From NCBI GenBank assembly GCA_030613765.1, contig JAUWLI010000220.1, forward strand, positions 1 through 5,426: 5,426 nucleotides of DNA, given 5' to 3'. The notes under the pieces were generated by a model. That model was not told the origin of the DNA. It ran no database searches and saw only the letters and a program-made list of their open reading frames with translations. The translations under genes and the position numbers were made by a program. Source of the DNA: Phycisphaerae bacterium (GTDB lineage: Bacteria > Planctomycetota > Phycisphaerae > Sedimentisphaerales > SG8-4). Below are positions 1-5,426 of this stretch, in pieces (position 1 is the stretch's first letter; the number at the start of each line of letters is the position of its first letter).

Positions 1-44
1 CGACAGCAAATAATCAAGCCCAAAATCCCCGCTTTGAGAGCCAT
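1..44 (-). CDS. Possible N-terminus of a membrane or exported protein (3' partial)
   Basis: On the minus strand an ATG at 44-42 opens a frame that runs off the left edge after 14 codons, reading MALKAGILGLIICC. A short start with one lysine followed by a hydrophobic run is what a signal peptide or first membrane helix looks like, but 14 residues cannot identify a family. The only upstream ribosome-binding-like sequence is a weak GTGAG just 3 bases before the ATG. The direction matches purD and the AsmA-like gene, so it could be the next gene downstream, 156 bases after the AsmA-like stop. It conflicts with the plus-strand partial frame covering the same bases; at most one is likely to be real. 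Confidence 0.3.
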   Translation of the reverse strand, partial: MALKAGILGLIICC

Positions 45-149
45 AAACTCACATGCTATTTATGTCAGCCTGAAGTTGAATATCGCCATCGTTTTGAAGA
101 CGGACTTCCCCCTCCACCACCACCTCCTCCTCCACCGCCAATACGCTGA
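1..149 (+). CDS. Possible C-terminal end of an unidentified protein with a poly-proline tail (5' partial)
   Basis: A plus-strand frame is open from the window edge (first full codon at 3) to a TGA at 147-149, giving 48 residues. The product contains a CYLC pair of cysteines followed by a charged stretch (PEVEYRHRFEDG) and then eleven consecutive prolines before the last two residues, IR. I do not recognise the family. If real, it is the tail of a gene converging on the AsmA-like gene, with 51 bases between the two stop codons. In favour: the proline codons vary at the third base (CCC, CCT, CCA, CCG), as expected if the amino acid is what is kept. Against: a 49-codon open frame at an edge can occur by chance, no start is visible, third positions are more AT-rich than in the neighbouring genes, and a minus-strand start at 44 competes for the same DNA. 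Confidence 0.35.
   Translation, partial: TANNQAQNPRFESHKLTCYLCQPEVEYRHRFEDGLPPPPPPPPPPPIR
108..140. repeat. Eleven-unit CCN/GGN triplet tract
   Basis: Eleven consecutive triplets read CCN on the plus strand and GGN on the minus strand, with all four bases used at the third position. On the plus strand they encode eleven prolines near the end of the partial frame closing at 149. On the minus strand the same bases encode eleven glycines (residues 8-18) of a 31-codon frame from an ATG at 160-158 to a TGA at 67-65. I do not call that minus frame a gene, because it is short, low in complexity and lacks a convincing ribosome binding site. The minus strand holds many GG doublets and one run of five G, so a two-layer G-quadruplex could form in RNA reading leftward from the AsmA-like gene. 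Confidence 0.8.
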
Positions 150-200
150 ACGAAAGACATTCTTGTCTTCAGTTTGGTTTGCCCAAGTGACATGCGCTTA

Positions 201-3200
201 CTAATCGGGTGTGTTTGTTTTCTTGCCGAAGATTTGGAGGGAATCCTTTATGACGGGCAGGGCTTTTATTTCGACCTGGGGGTCGTAGACATTTCCGGTC
301 ACCTCCATTCGAACAACCCCGCCACCGATGTTTTCGACCAGCGACTGCAAAACCGAAGGCTCGGCATCGGCAAGCCGCTCGCCCCGGACGGTGAGGGTCA
401 AATCCACATCCTTTGTTTTCAGGTCCATCGAGCCTGAGCCGTTAAAGGCAAGCGATTCGCCGGACAAATCGAACTTTTCAAAAAACAGGTGATTGTCTTT
501 GATATACGAATCAACGAACATTTGCTCGAACATAAAATCCTCCGACTCCGTCAATTGTAATACGTACAGCAGCTTTGCCAGCGGCGAGGGTTTTCCCACG
601 TGCATATCGCTGATAATCAGCCTGCATCTGCCGAGGCGTGAAGAGCCGCCAACAACACCAGCCGTGAGGCTCAACGAGCCGCTCATCTTCCCGCTGGTCG
701 CGCCGTTGGATTGCGAGTCCGGCAGTGCAGCCGGCGATTCGTCACCTCGCTCCGAAAGAGTCCATGAACGCTCCTGACTGCGGTTGGGCTCCGAAAGGAA
801 TTGCTTCAAGTCGATATCGACAAAGCCTACCTGGAGCAGATATTCCGAGGGGCCCTGCGCCGGTTGTTTGTATTCGAGCTTGCCCGTCAATTTTCCGCCG
901 TAACAATCGGCAGTCAAATTATCAATCAGCCAGCTCTGGCGGTCGCGGTCATAATTCATATCCGCTTTTAAGGCGGTCACGGACTTGCCGCTGACCTTGA
1001 GAGTGTCGGCCCGGGCGGTCACGCGGCTCTTACTCAAGCCGGCGCCGGTCTTGTACAAACCGTTCATATCCAATACGGTATTCAGGTCTGTTAACTTAGG
1101 CCAGATATCCAGATTGCAGTTTTTCAAACTTGCAGTACCGCCGAAATCGAAATCTTTTTGGCCGTCTTCGGCTTTGGATATCTTCACATCTTCAAAGTTA
1201 AAATCAAATCGGCCTTTTGGCGCCAGCTTTACGTACAAATCCCGCAGGCCTTCGGGCAGGGCCGGGGCCAATTGCCGGTCGAAGAAAATGTCATTGGCTG
1301 AAAGAGCAATCCTGCCGCTGTCGAAAGCATTACCAGCCAATGCTATCCGGCCGTTTAGTTTTATGGTTGGGGTGATTGCCGACGGCGGCACGTCATTGGC
1401 GGCGGTCGCAGTAATATTTTCCAGCTCGATAGCGTCGGCTGTTATTATCAATTTTCCAGTGATATCTTTCAGGGGATAGGGGACCGGCTTAAAAGCGGCT
1501 GGGCCGGCGTCCGGCGATTCTTCTGCAAAACTGAAGCTTGCGCTGTTGCCGAGACAGTCTATGGTCAGCTTATGCTCGGGACAATCGTTCGGTCCGGCTT
1601 TATTCAAATCTGCGATAAAATTAATCTTTCCCTTTGACTGCAATTTGGAAACATATTCTGACAGTGACGTTGGCATCAGCCCAAACAAATCTTCGTTAAG
1701 CTCCATCCGCTCGGCGCGCACTGTCAGGCAGTAGCGGGACTGTTCGGCCTGGTCGGTCGGCCAGATTCGGCCTGTCAGTGAAATCGTACCCTGGTCATAT
1801 CGACCGGTGAAATCCTCCAGGTTTACCGAATTAGGACCAACAACAGCTTTTGCCGATATGTCGCTGATGAGAAGGGGCAGCTTCTGAAGCTGCAAAGAAG
1901 CCTTTTTGAAAGAGACATCGGCTGTGAAGCTTGTCGGGCCTGCATTGGGCTCGGGTGTAAAAAGCTTTACGTTGGCATCGGCGAAGCCGGCCATATCGTA
2001 TTGTTCGTAAAAGTTCCTTTGTTTGGGGGGCAATGCCGCCGCTAATTCGGAATCCAGGGGAACATCTTTTGCGCCGATCGACAGGTCGAATATCGGCCGG
2101 TCCGTGTTCCGCTCTGTGACCTTACCATTAAACGATATTGTGCGTCCGTTGTATCGCGAAACCAAATCCGAGATAGCAATATCGTGTTCCTCGAACGACA
2201 AATCCCCGGCAAGATTTTTTAACGGATAAGGAAATTTCTCATAGGTCGCTTCAACGTCAATGAGCCCAAGGTTGAGGATTTTTTTAATCCGGGTTGGTGA
2301 CTGCTGGCTGAATGTATAATCAATGGCTGTGGTGCCGGTCGGTGAAAAAACCGACCAGGACTTCTTCTGTTGGATGTTTAGCGCATCATAGAGGTCACTA
2401 TCCAGAACCATATTATCACTTTTAATACTGATTTCGTACTGCCAATCGGTCCCGAAGCCTTTTGACCAGCCGTCAAAAGTCAAGTCAACGTCATTGTGCT
2501 TGCCGCTCAGGTTATTAAATGAGGCACTGTCCCGGGTCAAATCCACCTCGCCGGCAAGATGCTCCACAAGATATGGGAAATTGACGTCTCGAATCGAAAC
2601 ATCCTTACAATAAACCTTTCCGCTGAGGTTACTGTCGCTGAGGCGTTCTAAATTGCCGGACGCATCGAGGTCAAAATCAATTTGTCCGACGGGACAAAAT
2701 CGCCTGAAAAAACCCTGCAAAAAATCAAACGTACTCGAGCTTTGTACAAACGACGTCTCATCGAAGGCAACCGTATCGCTGCCAACGCTGCGCGTGCCGA
2801 CACAATCTTTAATCTTCATCTTCAGTGAGTAAATATTGTTCGCATCGTAATTTAAGTCGGCAGCGAGGACCTTTATATCCCAGGCCCTCTCAAGGGTTGG
2901 AATATTCGTTGACGAAATCCCGCCTGTTATTGTAACCCTGCCCGGCTGCCATGTGCCATTTAATGTACTATGTCCGGCCTGTGCCATTTCAGCCGTTGTT
3001 ATAGTGAAGTTGTAAGCGGCCGGCGTCCCTTTTGCAGGGGCGAACCTCGCATCGATGGGTATTTTTGTAACGACTTTAAGCTGTCCTTTTGAGACCTTGC
3101 TGTATTGAAGCGTGCCCCGTTTGAGACGCACTCCGGGCATTCGCCCATTCCCACCTTTAGGGACATTGAACTTAAGTCCGGCTGTATTCCATTGCCCCGA

Positions 3201-3596
3201 ATCCAAATCGTACTGCGCATTGAAAACAAAATCTTTAACGGTTATTTCCTTCAAGCGCGGGCGAACCAGCAGTAAGCTGCCTATGTCGAAACGCGCATAC
3301 ACCTTTTCAGCTTTGAGTATGGCATCGTCATACTCTCGGATTTGCTCAGGTTTGATTACAAGTTTTTCGATAGTGACCGAGCCGTCAAAGTTAAAATCAA
3401 TCGATTTTGCCTTGATTTTCGCGCTCGTAAACTCGGCAACCTGTTCGATGGCGACCTGACGCAAAAACCGGCCTGCTAAGATGAAAGCAAGCCATACAAC
3501 AACAGCCAGAATCACAAAATCGATAATCCTGCGAAGGAAAGTTTTCTTGCCGCTTCTTTTCTTATTACGCGCCCTGTTTCTAAAGAAGTATTTCAC
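201..3596 (-). CDS. AsmA-like membrane-anchored periplasmic protein with five internal repeats
   Basis: This 1131-residue protein belongs to the AsmA/YhdP/TamB-like group, whose members are anchored in the inner membrane and extend a long beta-rich groove toward the outer membrane; several are tied to phospholipid transport. Residues 1-22 are strongly basic and residues 24-44 are one hydrophobic helix, the expected N-in anchor. Residues 50-145 look like an AsmA-type N-terminal region (TSAKIKAKSIDFNF, then LKAEKVYARFDIGSLL). Residues 340-965 carry five divergent repeats. Residues 935-972 are a polar, probably flexible linker. Residues 970-1112 resemble the AsmA C-terminal domain, with GRCRLIISDMHVGKPSPLAKLL and then LAFNGSGSMDLKTKDVDLTL. 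The start is GTG; an in-frame TGA two codons upstream rules out anything longer, and the basic stretch plus helix begins right there. It lies 46 bases after purD and probably shares its transcript. The exact substrate cannot be told from sequence. Confidence 0.85.
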   Translation of the reverse strand: MKYFFRNRARNKKRSGKKTFLRRIIDFVILAVVVWLAFILAGRFLRQVAIEQVAEFTSAKIKAKSIDFNFDGSVTIEKLVIKPEQIREYDDAILKAEKVYARFDIGSLLLVRPRLKEITVKDFVFNAQYDLDSGQWNTAGLKFNVPKGGNGRMPGVRLKRGTLQYSKVSKGQLKVVTKIPIDARFAPAKGTPAAYNFTITTAEMAQAGHSTLNGTWQPGRVTITGGISSTNIPTLERAWDIKVLAADLNYDANNIYSLKMKIKDCVGTRSVGSDTVAFDETSFVQSSSTFDFLQGFFRRFCPVGQIDFDLDASGNLERLSDSNLSGKVYCKDVSIRDVNFPYLVEHLAGEVDLTRDSASFNNLSGKHNDVDLTFDGWSKGFGTDWQYEISIKSDNMVLDSDLYDALNIQQKKSWSVFSPTGTTAIDYTFSQQSPTRIKKILNLGLIDVEATYEKFPYPLKNLAGDLSFEEHDIAISDLVSRYNGRTISFNGKVTERNTDRPIFDLSIGAKDVPLDSELAAALPPKQRNFYEQYDMAGFADANVKLFTPEPNAGPTSFTADVSFKKASLQLQKLPLLISDISAKAVVGPNSVNLEDFTGRYDQGTISLTGRIWPTDQAEQSRYCLTVRAERMELNEDLFGLMPTSLSEYVSKLQSKGKINFIADLNKAGPNDCPEHKLTIDCLGNSASFSFAEESPDAGPAAFKPVPYPLKDITGKLIITADAIELENITATAANDVPPSAITPTIKLNGRIALAGNAFDSGRIALSANDIFFDRQLAPALPEGLRDLYVKLAPKGRFDFNFEDVKISKAEDGQKDFDFGGTASLKNCNLDIWPKLTDLNTVLDMNGLYKTGAGLSKSRVTARADTLKVSGKSVTALKADMNYDRDRQSWLIDNLTADCYGGKLTGKLEYKQPAQGPSEYLLQVGFVDIDLKQFLSEPNRSQERSWTLSERGDESPAALPDSQSNGATSGKMSGSLSLTAGVVGGSSRLGRCRLIISDMHVGKPSPLAKLLYVLQLTESEDFMFEQMFVDSYIKDNHLFFEKFDLSGESLAFNGSGSMDLKTKDVDLTLTVRGERLADAEPSVLQSLVENIGGGVVRMEVTGNVYDPQVEIKALPVIKDSLQIFGKKTNTPD
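702..2579 (-). repeat. Five divergent protein repeats (about 115-150 residues) inside the AsmA-like gene
   Basis: Two short motifs alternate along residues 340-965. Motif A, a 'FPYPLxxLxG' type, appears at residues 340-349 (FPYLVEHLAG), 455-464 (FPYPLKNLAG), 573-582 (LPLLISDISA), 705-714 (VPYPLKDITG) and, weakly, 832-840 (WPKLTDLNT). Motif B, an 'LDxxLxxALP' type, appears at 398-407 (LDSDLYDALN), 514-523 (LDSELAAALP), 633-642 (LNEDLFGLMP), 772-781 (FDRQLAPALP) and, weakly, 930-937 (LKQFLSEP). Each A is followed by a B, with a period of 115-132 residues for A and 116-158 for B. Between the motifs the sequence alternates hydrophobic and polar residues, as in long beta strands. The likely meaning is a stack of similar beta-groove modules. 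The repeats are visible in the protein; no DNA-level repeat stands out by eye. Confidence 0.7.
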
Positions 3597-3606
3597 AGCT
3601 CATCCC
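3594..3606 (-). promoter_or_regulatory. GTG start and weak ribosome binding site of the AsmA-like gene
   Basis: The start codon is GTG (complement of 3594-3596), preceded by GGGA (complement of 3603-3606) at a spacing of 6 bases. This is a partial Shine-Dalgarno match. A weak site with a GTG start just behind purD suggests lower expression than purD, possibly helped by ribosomes finishing purD 46 bases upstream. Confidence 0.5.
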
Positions 3607-3642
3607 GATTTCAGTTTCTTGTTGAACATGCACAATCGATAA

Positions 3643-4914
3643 TTATTTTTTTATCGCCTTGTCCGCAATATCCCTACGGCAATAAGCACCGTCGAATTTT
3701 ATTTTATCGACGGCTTCATAAGCTTTTTCTTTTGCCTGCCCAATCGTGTCCGCCAAGGCGGTTACGCCCAACACCCTGCCGCCGTTAGTGACAATGTCCC
3801 CATCCTTGACAGCGGTCCCGGCATGGAAGACAACAACATCCTTAATCTTGCCCGCTTCATTTAGGCCGGTTATTTTTTTGCCCTTTTCATAACTGTCCGG
3901 ATAACCGCCGGATGCCATCACAACGCAAACCGCCGGCCTCGGGTCCCATTTGAGAGTAATCTTATCCAGCTTGCCGTTACAAACGGCCAGGCAAACTTCG
4001 AGCAAATCGCTTTTCAGCCGCATAAGAATCGGCTGAGTCTCGGGATCGCCGAAGCGAACGTTATATTCGAGCACTCTCGGCCCCCCCGCCGTCATCATAA
4101 TCCCGGCGTAGAGAACACCCTTATACGACCTGCCGCTGCGGTTCATACCATCCACCGTCGGCACGAGAATCTCGCGGGTAATCTGGTCCAACAATTTGTC
4201 GGTGACCACAGGAGCGGGACTGTAGGCGCCCATTCCACCCGTATTCGGGCCGGTGTCACCGTCACCGATGGGCTTGTGGTCCTGCGAGGATTCCATAACG
4301 TAAATATTATGACCGTCCACAAAGGCCAGTATTGAGGCCTCTTCGCCAAGGAGTTTGTCTTCGACGATGACTTTCTCACCCGCGGCCCCGAATATCTTAT
4401 CGCACATTATCTTCTCAGCGGCCAAAATTCCGTCCGCAGGGTCGTCACAGACATAGACACCTTTGCCCTTCGCAAGCCCCGCCGCCTTTACCACTACCGC
4501 TTCGTCCCTGCTTGCAATATATGTTTTGGCCTCTTCGAATCCCTCAAAGACTCTGCCCTCGGCCGTGGAGATGGCACTGGAGCGCATCAGTTGTTTTGCA
4601 AACGCCTTGTCCGCTTCGAGCTGAGCTGCCTCTGCGCTGGGGCCGAACGCCTTAATGCCGGCCGCTTCAAAGGCATCCACTATTCCCGCCGATAGCGGGT
4701 CTTCCGGGCCGACCACGACAAGTCCGATATCATTTTGTTTTGCAAAGTCCAGGAGCCCTTCGATATCATTAACACCAATGTCAACATTTTCCCCGCATTG
4801 AGTCGTGCCGGCGTTGCCAGGAGCTATATACAGTTTGTCTAAATCCTTCGATTGAGCTAATTTCCACGCAATCGCATGCTCGCGGCCGCCGCTGCCGATT
4901 AAAAGTACATTCAT
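3643..4914 (-). CDS. purD: Phosphoribosylamine--glycine ligase (GAR synthetase)
   Basis: PurD joins glycine to 5-phosphoribosylamine using ATP, giving glycinamide ribonucleotide (GAR), the second step of purine synthesis in the cytoplasm. The 423 residues match the usual bacterial length of about 420-430. In order: the N-terminal nucleotide-fold loop GSGGREHA (7-14); VVGPEDPL (67-74); FGPSAEAAQLEADKAFAK (90-107), leading into the ATP-grasp domain; KAAGLAKGKGVYV (143-155) for ATP binding; LLGEEASILAFVDG (188-201); IGDGDTGPNTGGMGAYSPAP (216-235), the family signature; and LEYNVRFGDPETQ (282-294), whose Glu283 and Asn285 match the metal ligands of the family. The C-terminal part has VMASGGYPDSYEKG (332-345) and HAGTAVKDG (364-372). 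No key residue is missing. ATG is the start because it opens directly on the nucleotide-fold strand and has GAGG 8 bases upstream. It appears to be first in a unit with the AsmA-like gene; no other pur gene is in the window. Confidence 0.97.
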   Translation of the reverse strand: MNVLLIGSGGREHAIAWKLAQSKDLDKLYIAPGNAGTTQCGENVDIGVNDIEGLLDFAKQNDIGLVVVGPEDPLSAGIVDAFEAAGIKAFGPSAEAAQLEADKAFAKQLMRSSAISTAEGRVFEGFEEAKTYIASRDEAVVVKAAGLAKGKGVYVCDDPADGILAAEKIMCDKIFGAAGEKVIVEDKLLGEEASILAFVDGHNIYVMESSQDHKPIGDGDTGPNTGGMGAYSPAPVVTDKLLDQITREILVPTVDGMNRSGRSYKGVLYAGIMMTAGGPRVLEYNVRFGDPETQPILMRLKSDLLEVCLAVCNGKLDKITLKWDPRPAVCVVMASGGYPDSYEKGKKITGLNEAGKIKDVVVFHAGTAVKDGDIVTNGGRVLGVTALADTIGQAKEKAYEAVDKIKFDGAYCRRDIADKAIKK

Positions 4915-4926
4915 CGTATTAACCTC
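4912..4926 (-). promoter_or_regulatory. Ribosome binding site and start of purD
   Basis: GAGG (complement of 4923-4926) lies 8 bases before the ATG (complement of 4912-4914), a good Shine-Dalgarno match at standard spacing. It fixes this ATG as the purD start. Confidence 0.75.
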
Positions 4927-4973
4927 AAATGACTATTGTTCATTCCTTTTTTCTTGATTCTGCTAAGCCCACT

Positions 4974-5002
4974 ACAATATTGAAACTTGCAGCTAAAGGC
5001 AA
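4974..5002 (-). promoter_or_regulatory. Candidate sigma70-type promoter for purD and the AsmA-like gene
   Basis: On the minus strand, TTGCCT (complement of 4997-5002) and TATTGT (complement of 4974-4979) are separated by exactly 17 bases. Each box matches the sigma70 consensus at four of six positions. The -35 box begins 2 bases past the T-run of the upstream terminator, so the two elements abut, and the untranslated leader would be roughly 50-55 bases. No PurR-type operator or purine riboswitch fold was recognised. This is a pattern match in AT-rich DNA and may be wrong in detail, though a promoter somewhere between the terminator and purD is expected. Confidence 0.4.
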
Positions 5003-5004
5003 GC

Positions 5005-5048
5005 AAAAAGGCCGCGAGTTCGGATACATTTAAACTCACGGCCCTTTT
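5005..5048 (-). terminator. Intrinsic terminator after the dockerin-bearing gene
   Basis: Read on the minus strand, GGCCGTGAGTT (complement of 5033-5043) pairs with AACTCGCGGCC (complement of 5010-5020) in an 11-base-pair stem whose only non-Watson-Crick pair is one G-U. The loop is 12 bases, and TTTTT (complement of 5005-5009) follows directly. An A-run before the stem can extend the pairing into the T-run. On the plus strand the G-U becomes a C-A mismatch and the trailing T-run is interrupted, so the element is oriented for leftward transcription. It begins 26 bases after the stop codon of the right-hand gene and separates that gene from purD. Confidence 0.88.
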
Positions 5049-5074
5049 ATCTTAAAATTAACTTTGCAATAAAG

Positions 5075-5426
5075 CTATTCAATTCCTGCCAGCCAGTTAT
5101 CAGCAAAAGCTGCAAGGTCCAGCTTATTGATGACGTTATCAGCAGGAATGCTGATGTTGCAGGCGAAATCCCAGTTAAAATCACCCGGTTGCGACGTCCA
5201 GGCTAAACCAAATATGGACAGGTCTGCGAAATTTACTCTGCAATTATAGTCGAAGTCGCCCATGTAGGCATAATTGAACTCGAACGCGCCCATGTCAACT
5301 ACCTCGGTGTCGTTGCAATCGCCGTCAATAATCCTCGGATGGCCGTCAAAATCCGTGGGCGGAAGATTCGACGCATTATTGTTACCGGCGTCGATACAAG
5401 GTGAATCCGAAGAAAGCCGTAAATCC
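5075..5426 (-). CDS. C-terminal part of a secreted or surface protein: beta-helix/anchor-Q-type ending plus dockerin-like domain (5' partial)
   Basis: The frame is open from the right edge (first full codon at 5425) to a TAG at 5077-5075, giving 116 residues of a longer protein. Residues 8-50 (SPCIDAGNN ... DFDGHPRI ... VDMGAFEF) match the ending of planctomycete and other bacterial surface proteins built as parallel beta-helices, often named choice-of-anchor Q proteins. Residues 56-114 form a dockerin-like duplication. The first calcium loop is canonical: D57, D59, N61, N65 and D68, then LSIFGLAW. The second has D82, N84, D86, N100 and D103, then LAAFADNWL, with about ten extra residues between its fifth and ninth positions. 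Cysteines fall at 10, 36, 62 and 89. Dockerins bind cohesin domains or help fold and anchor extracellular proteins. The signal peptide, if present, lies outside the window. The Met at 5293 is internal: conserved sequence continues upstream of it. The gene ends at its own terminator. Confidence 0.85.
   Translation of the reverse strand, partial: DLRLSSDSPCIDAGNNNASNLPPTDFDGHPRIIDGDCNDTEVVDMGAFEFNYAYMGDFDYNCRVNFADLSIFGLAWTSQPGDFNWDFACNISIPADNVINKLDLAAFADNWLAGIE

Noticed and set aside
1..44. The N-terminus MALKAGILGL resembles the start of the YchF/OLA1 GTPase family.
   Set aside because: In that family the next residues are the P-loop (PNVGKS). Here the frame continues IICC, so the resemblance to ten common residues is not enough.
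65..160. 31-codon minus-strand frame with eleven glycines (ATG at 160-158, TGA at 67-65).
   Set aside because: It is short and low in complexity, has no convincing ribosome binding site, and exists mainly because the GGN tract has no stops. It is described with the repeat and not called a gene.
154..169. Small perfect hairpin AAGACA-TTCT-TGTCTT between the possible convergent stops, considered as a shared terminator.
   Set aside because: The stem has only 6 mostly AT pairs and no T-run follows on either strand, so it is unlikely to terminate transcription.
985..1479. 164-codon plus-strand open frame, and other plus-strand frames inside 201-3596.
   Set aside because: They lie antisense to a continuous 1131-codon gene with recognisable AsmA features, show no recognisable domain, and are explained as shadows of the minus-strand coding sequence.
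3580..3603. Seven-codon minus-strand frame (ATG at 3603-3601, TAG at 3582-3580) overlapping the GTG start of the AsmA-like gene.
   Set aside because: It overlaps the weak ribosome binding site itself and has no separate site of its own. It is most simply a chance ATG.
4915..5004. Search of the purD leader for a purine riboswitch or PurR operator.
   Set aside because: The leader from the candidate promoter is only about 50-55 bases, too short for a purine riboswitch with an expression platform, and no PurR-box-like palindrome was seen.
5075..5293. A 72-codon stand-alone small protein starting at the Met at 5293.
   Set aside because: The frame stays open to the window edge, and the upstream residues complete the SPCIDAG ... 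VDMGAFEF ending, so this Met is internal to a larger protein.

Overview
The window most likely comes from a planctomycete, probably of the Phycisphaerae (Sedimentisphaerales-like). The main clue is the protein tail at the right edge. It combines a 'SPCIDAG ... VDMGAFEF' ending, typical of surface beta-helix/choice-of-anchor proteins, with a dockerin-like calcium-binding duplication of the style common in that group. This taxonomic call is an inference from a short stretch and was not tested by a search.

Layout: every well-supported gene is on the minus strand, so transcription runs right to left. From the right edge: (1) the 3' end of a large secreted or surface protein gene (5075-5426, 5' end outside the window), closed by a strong intrinsic terminator (5005-5048); (2) a short promoter region with a plausible sigma70-type promoter and a clear ribosome binding site; (3) purD (3643-4914), a complete purine biosynthesis gene; (4) after only 46 bases, a 1131-codon AsmA-like gene with a GTG start (201-3596), encoding a membrane-anchored, periplasm-facing protein with five divergent internal repeats and an AsmA-type C-terminal domain. 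purD and the AsmA-like gene are probably one transcription unit, since no terminator is visible between them.

The left 200 bases are ambiguous. A plus-strand frame, open from the edge, ends at 149 in an 11-proline run and could be the tail of a convergent gene. A minus-strand ATG at 44 could instead begin another gene in the same direction as purD. Both cannot be fully real, because they overlap on opposite strands at 1-44. Between them lies a 33-base CCN/GGN triplet tract.

Functionally, the window joins housekeeping (PurD, second step of purine synthesis), envelope biogenesis (AsmA-like, a family linked to phospholipid movement between membranes) and an exported dockerin-bearing protein. 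I see no mobile element, CRISPR array, tRNA, rRNA or defence system, and no clear sign of a wholly new system. The most interesting items are the repeat architecture of the AsmA-like protein, the expanded second dockerin loop, and the unresolved triplet-repeat region at the left edge.
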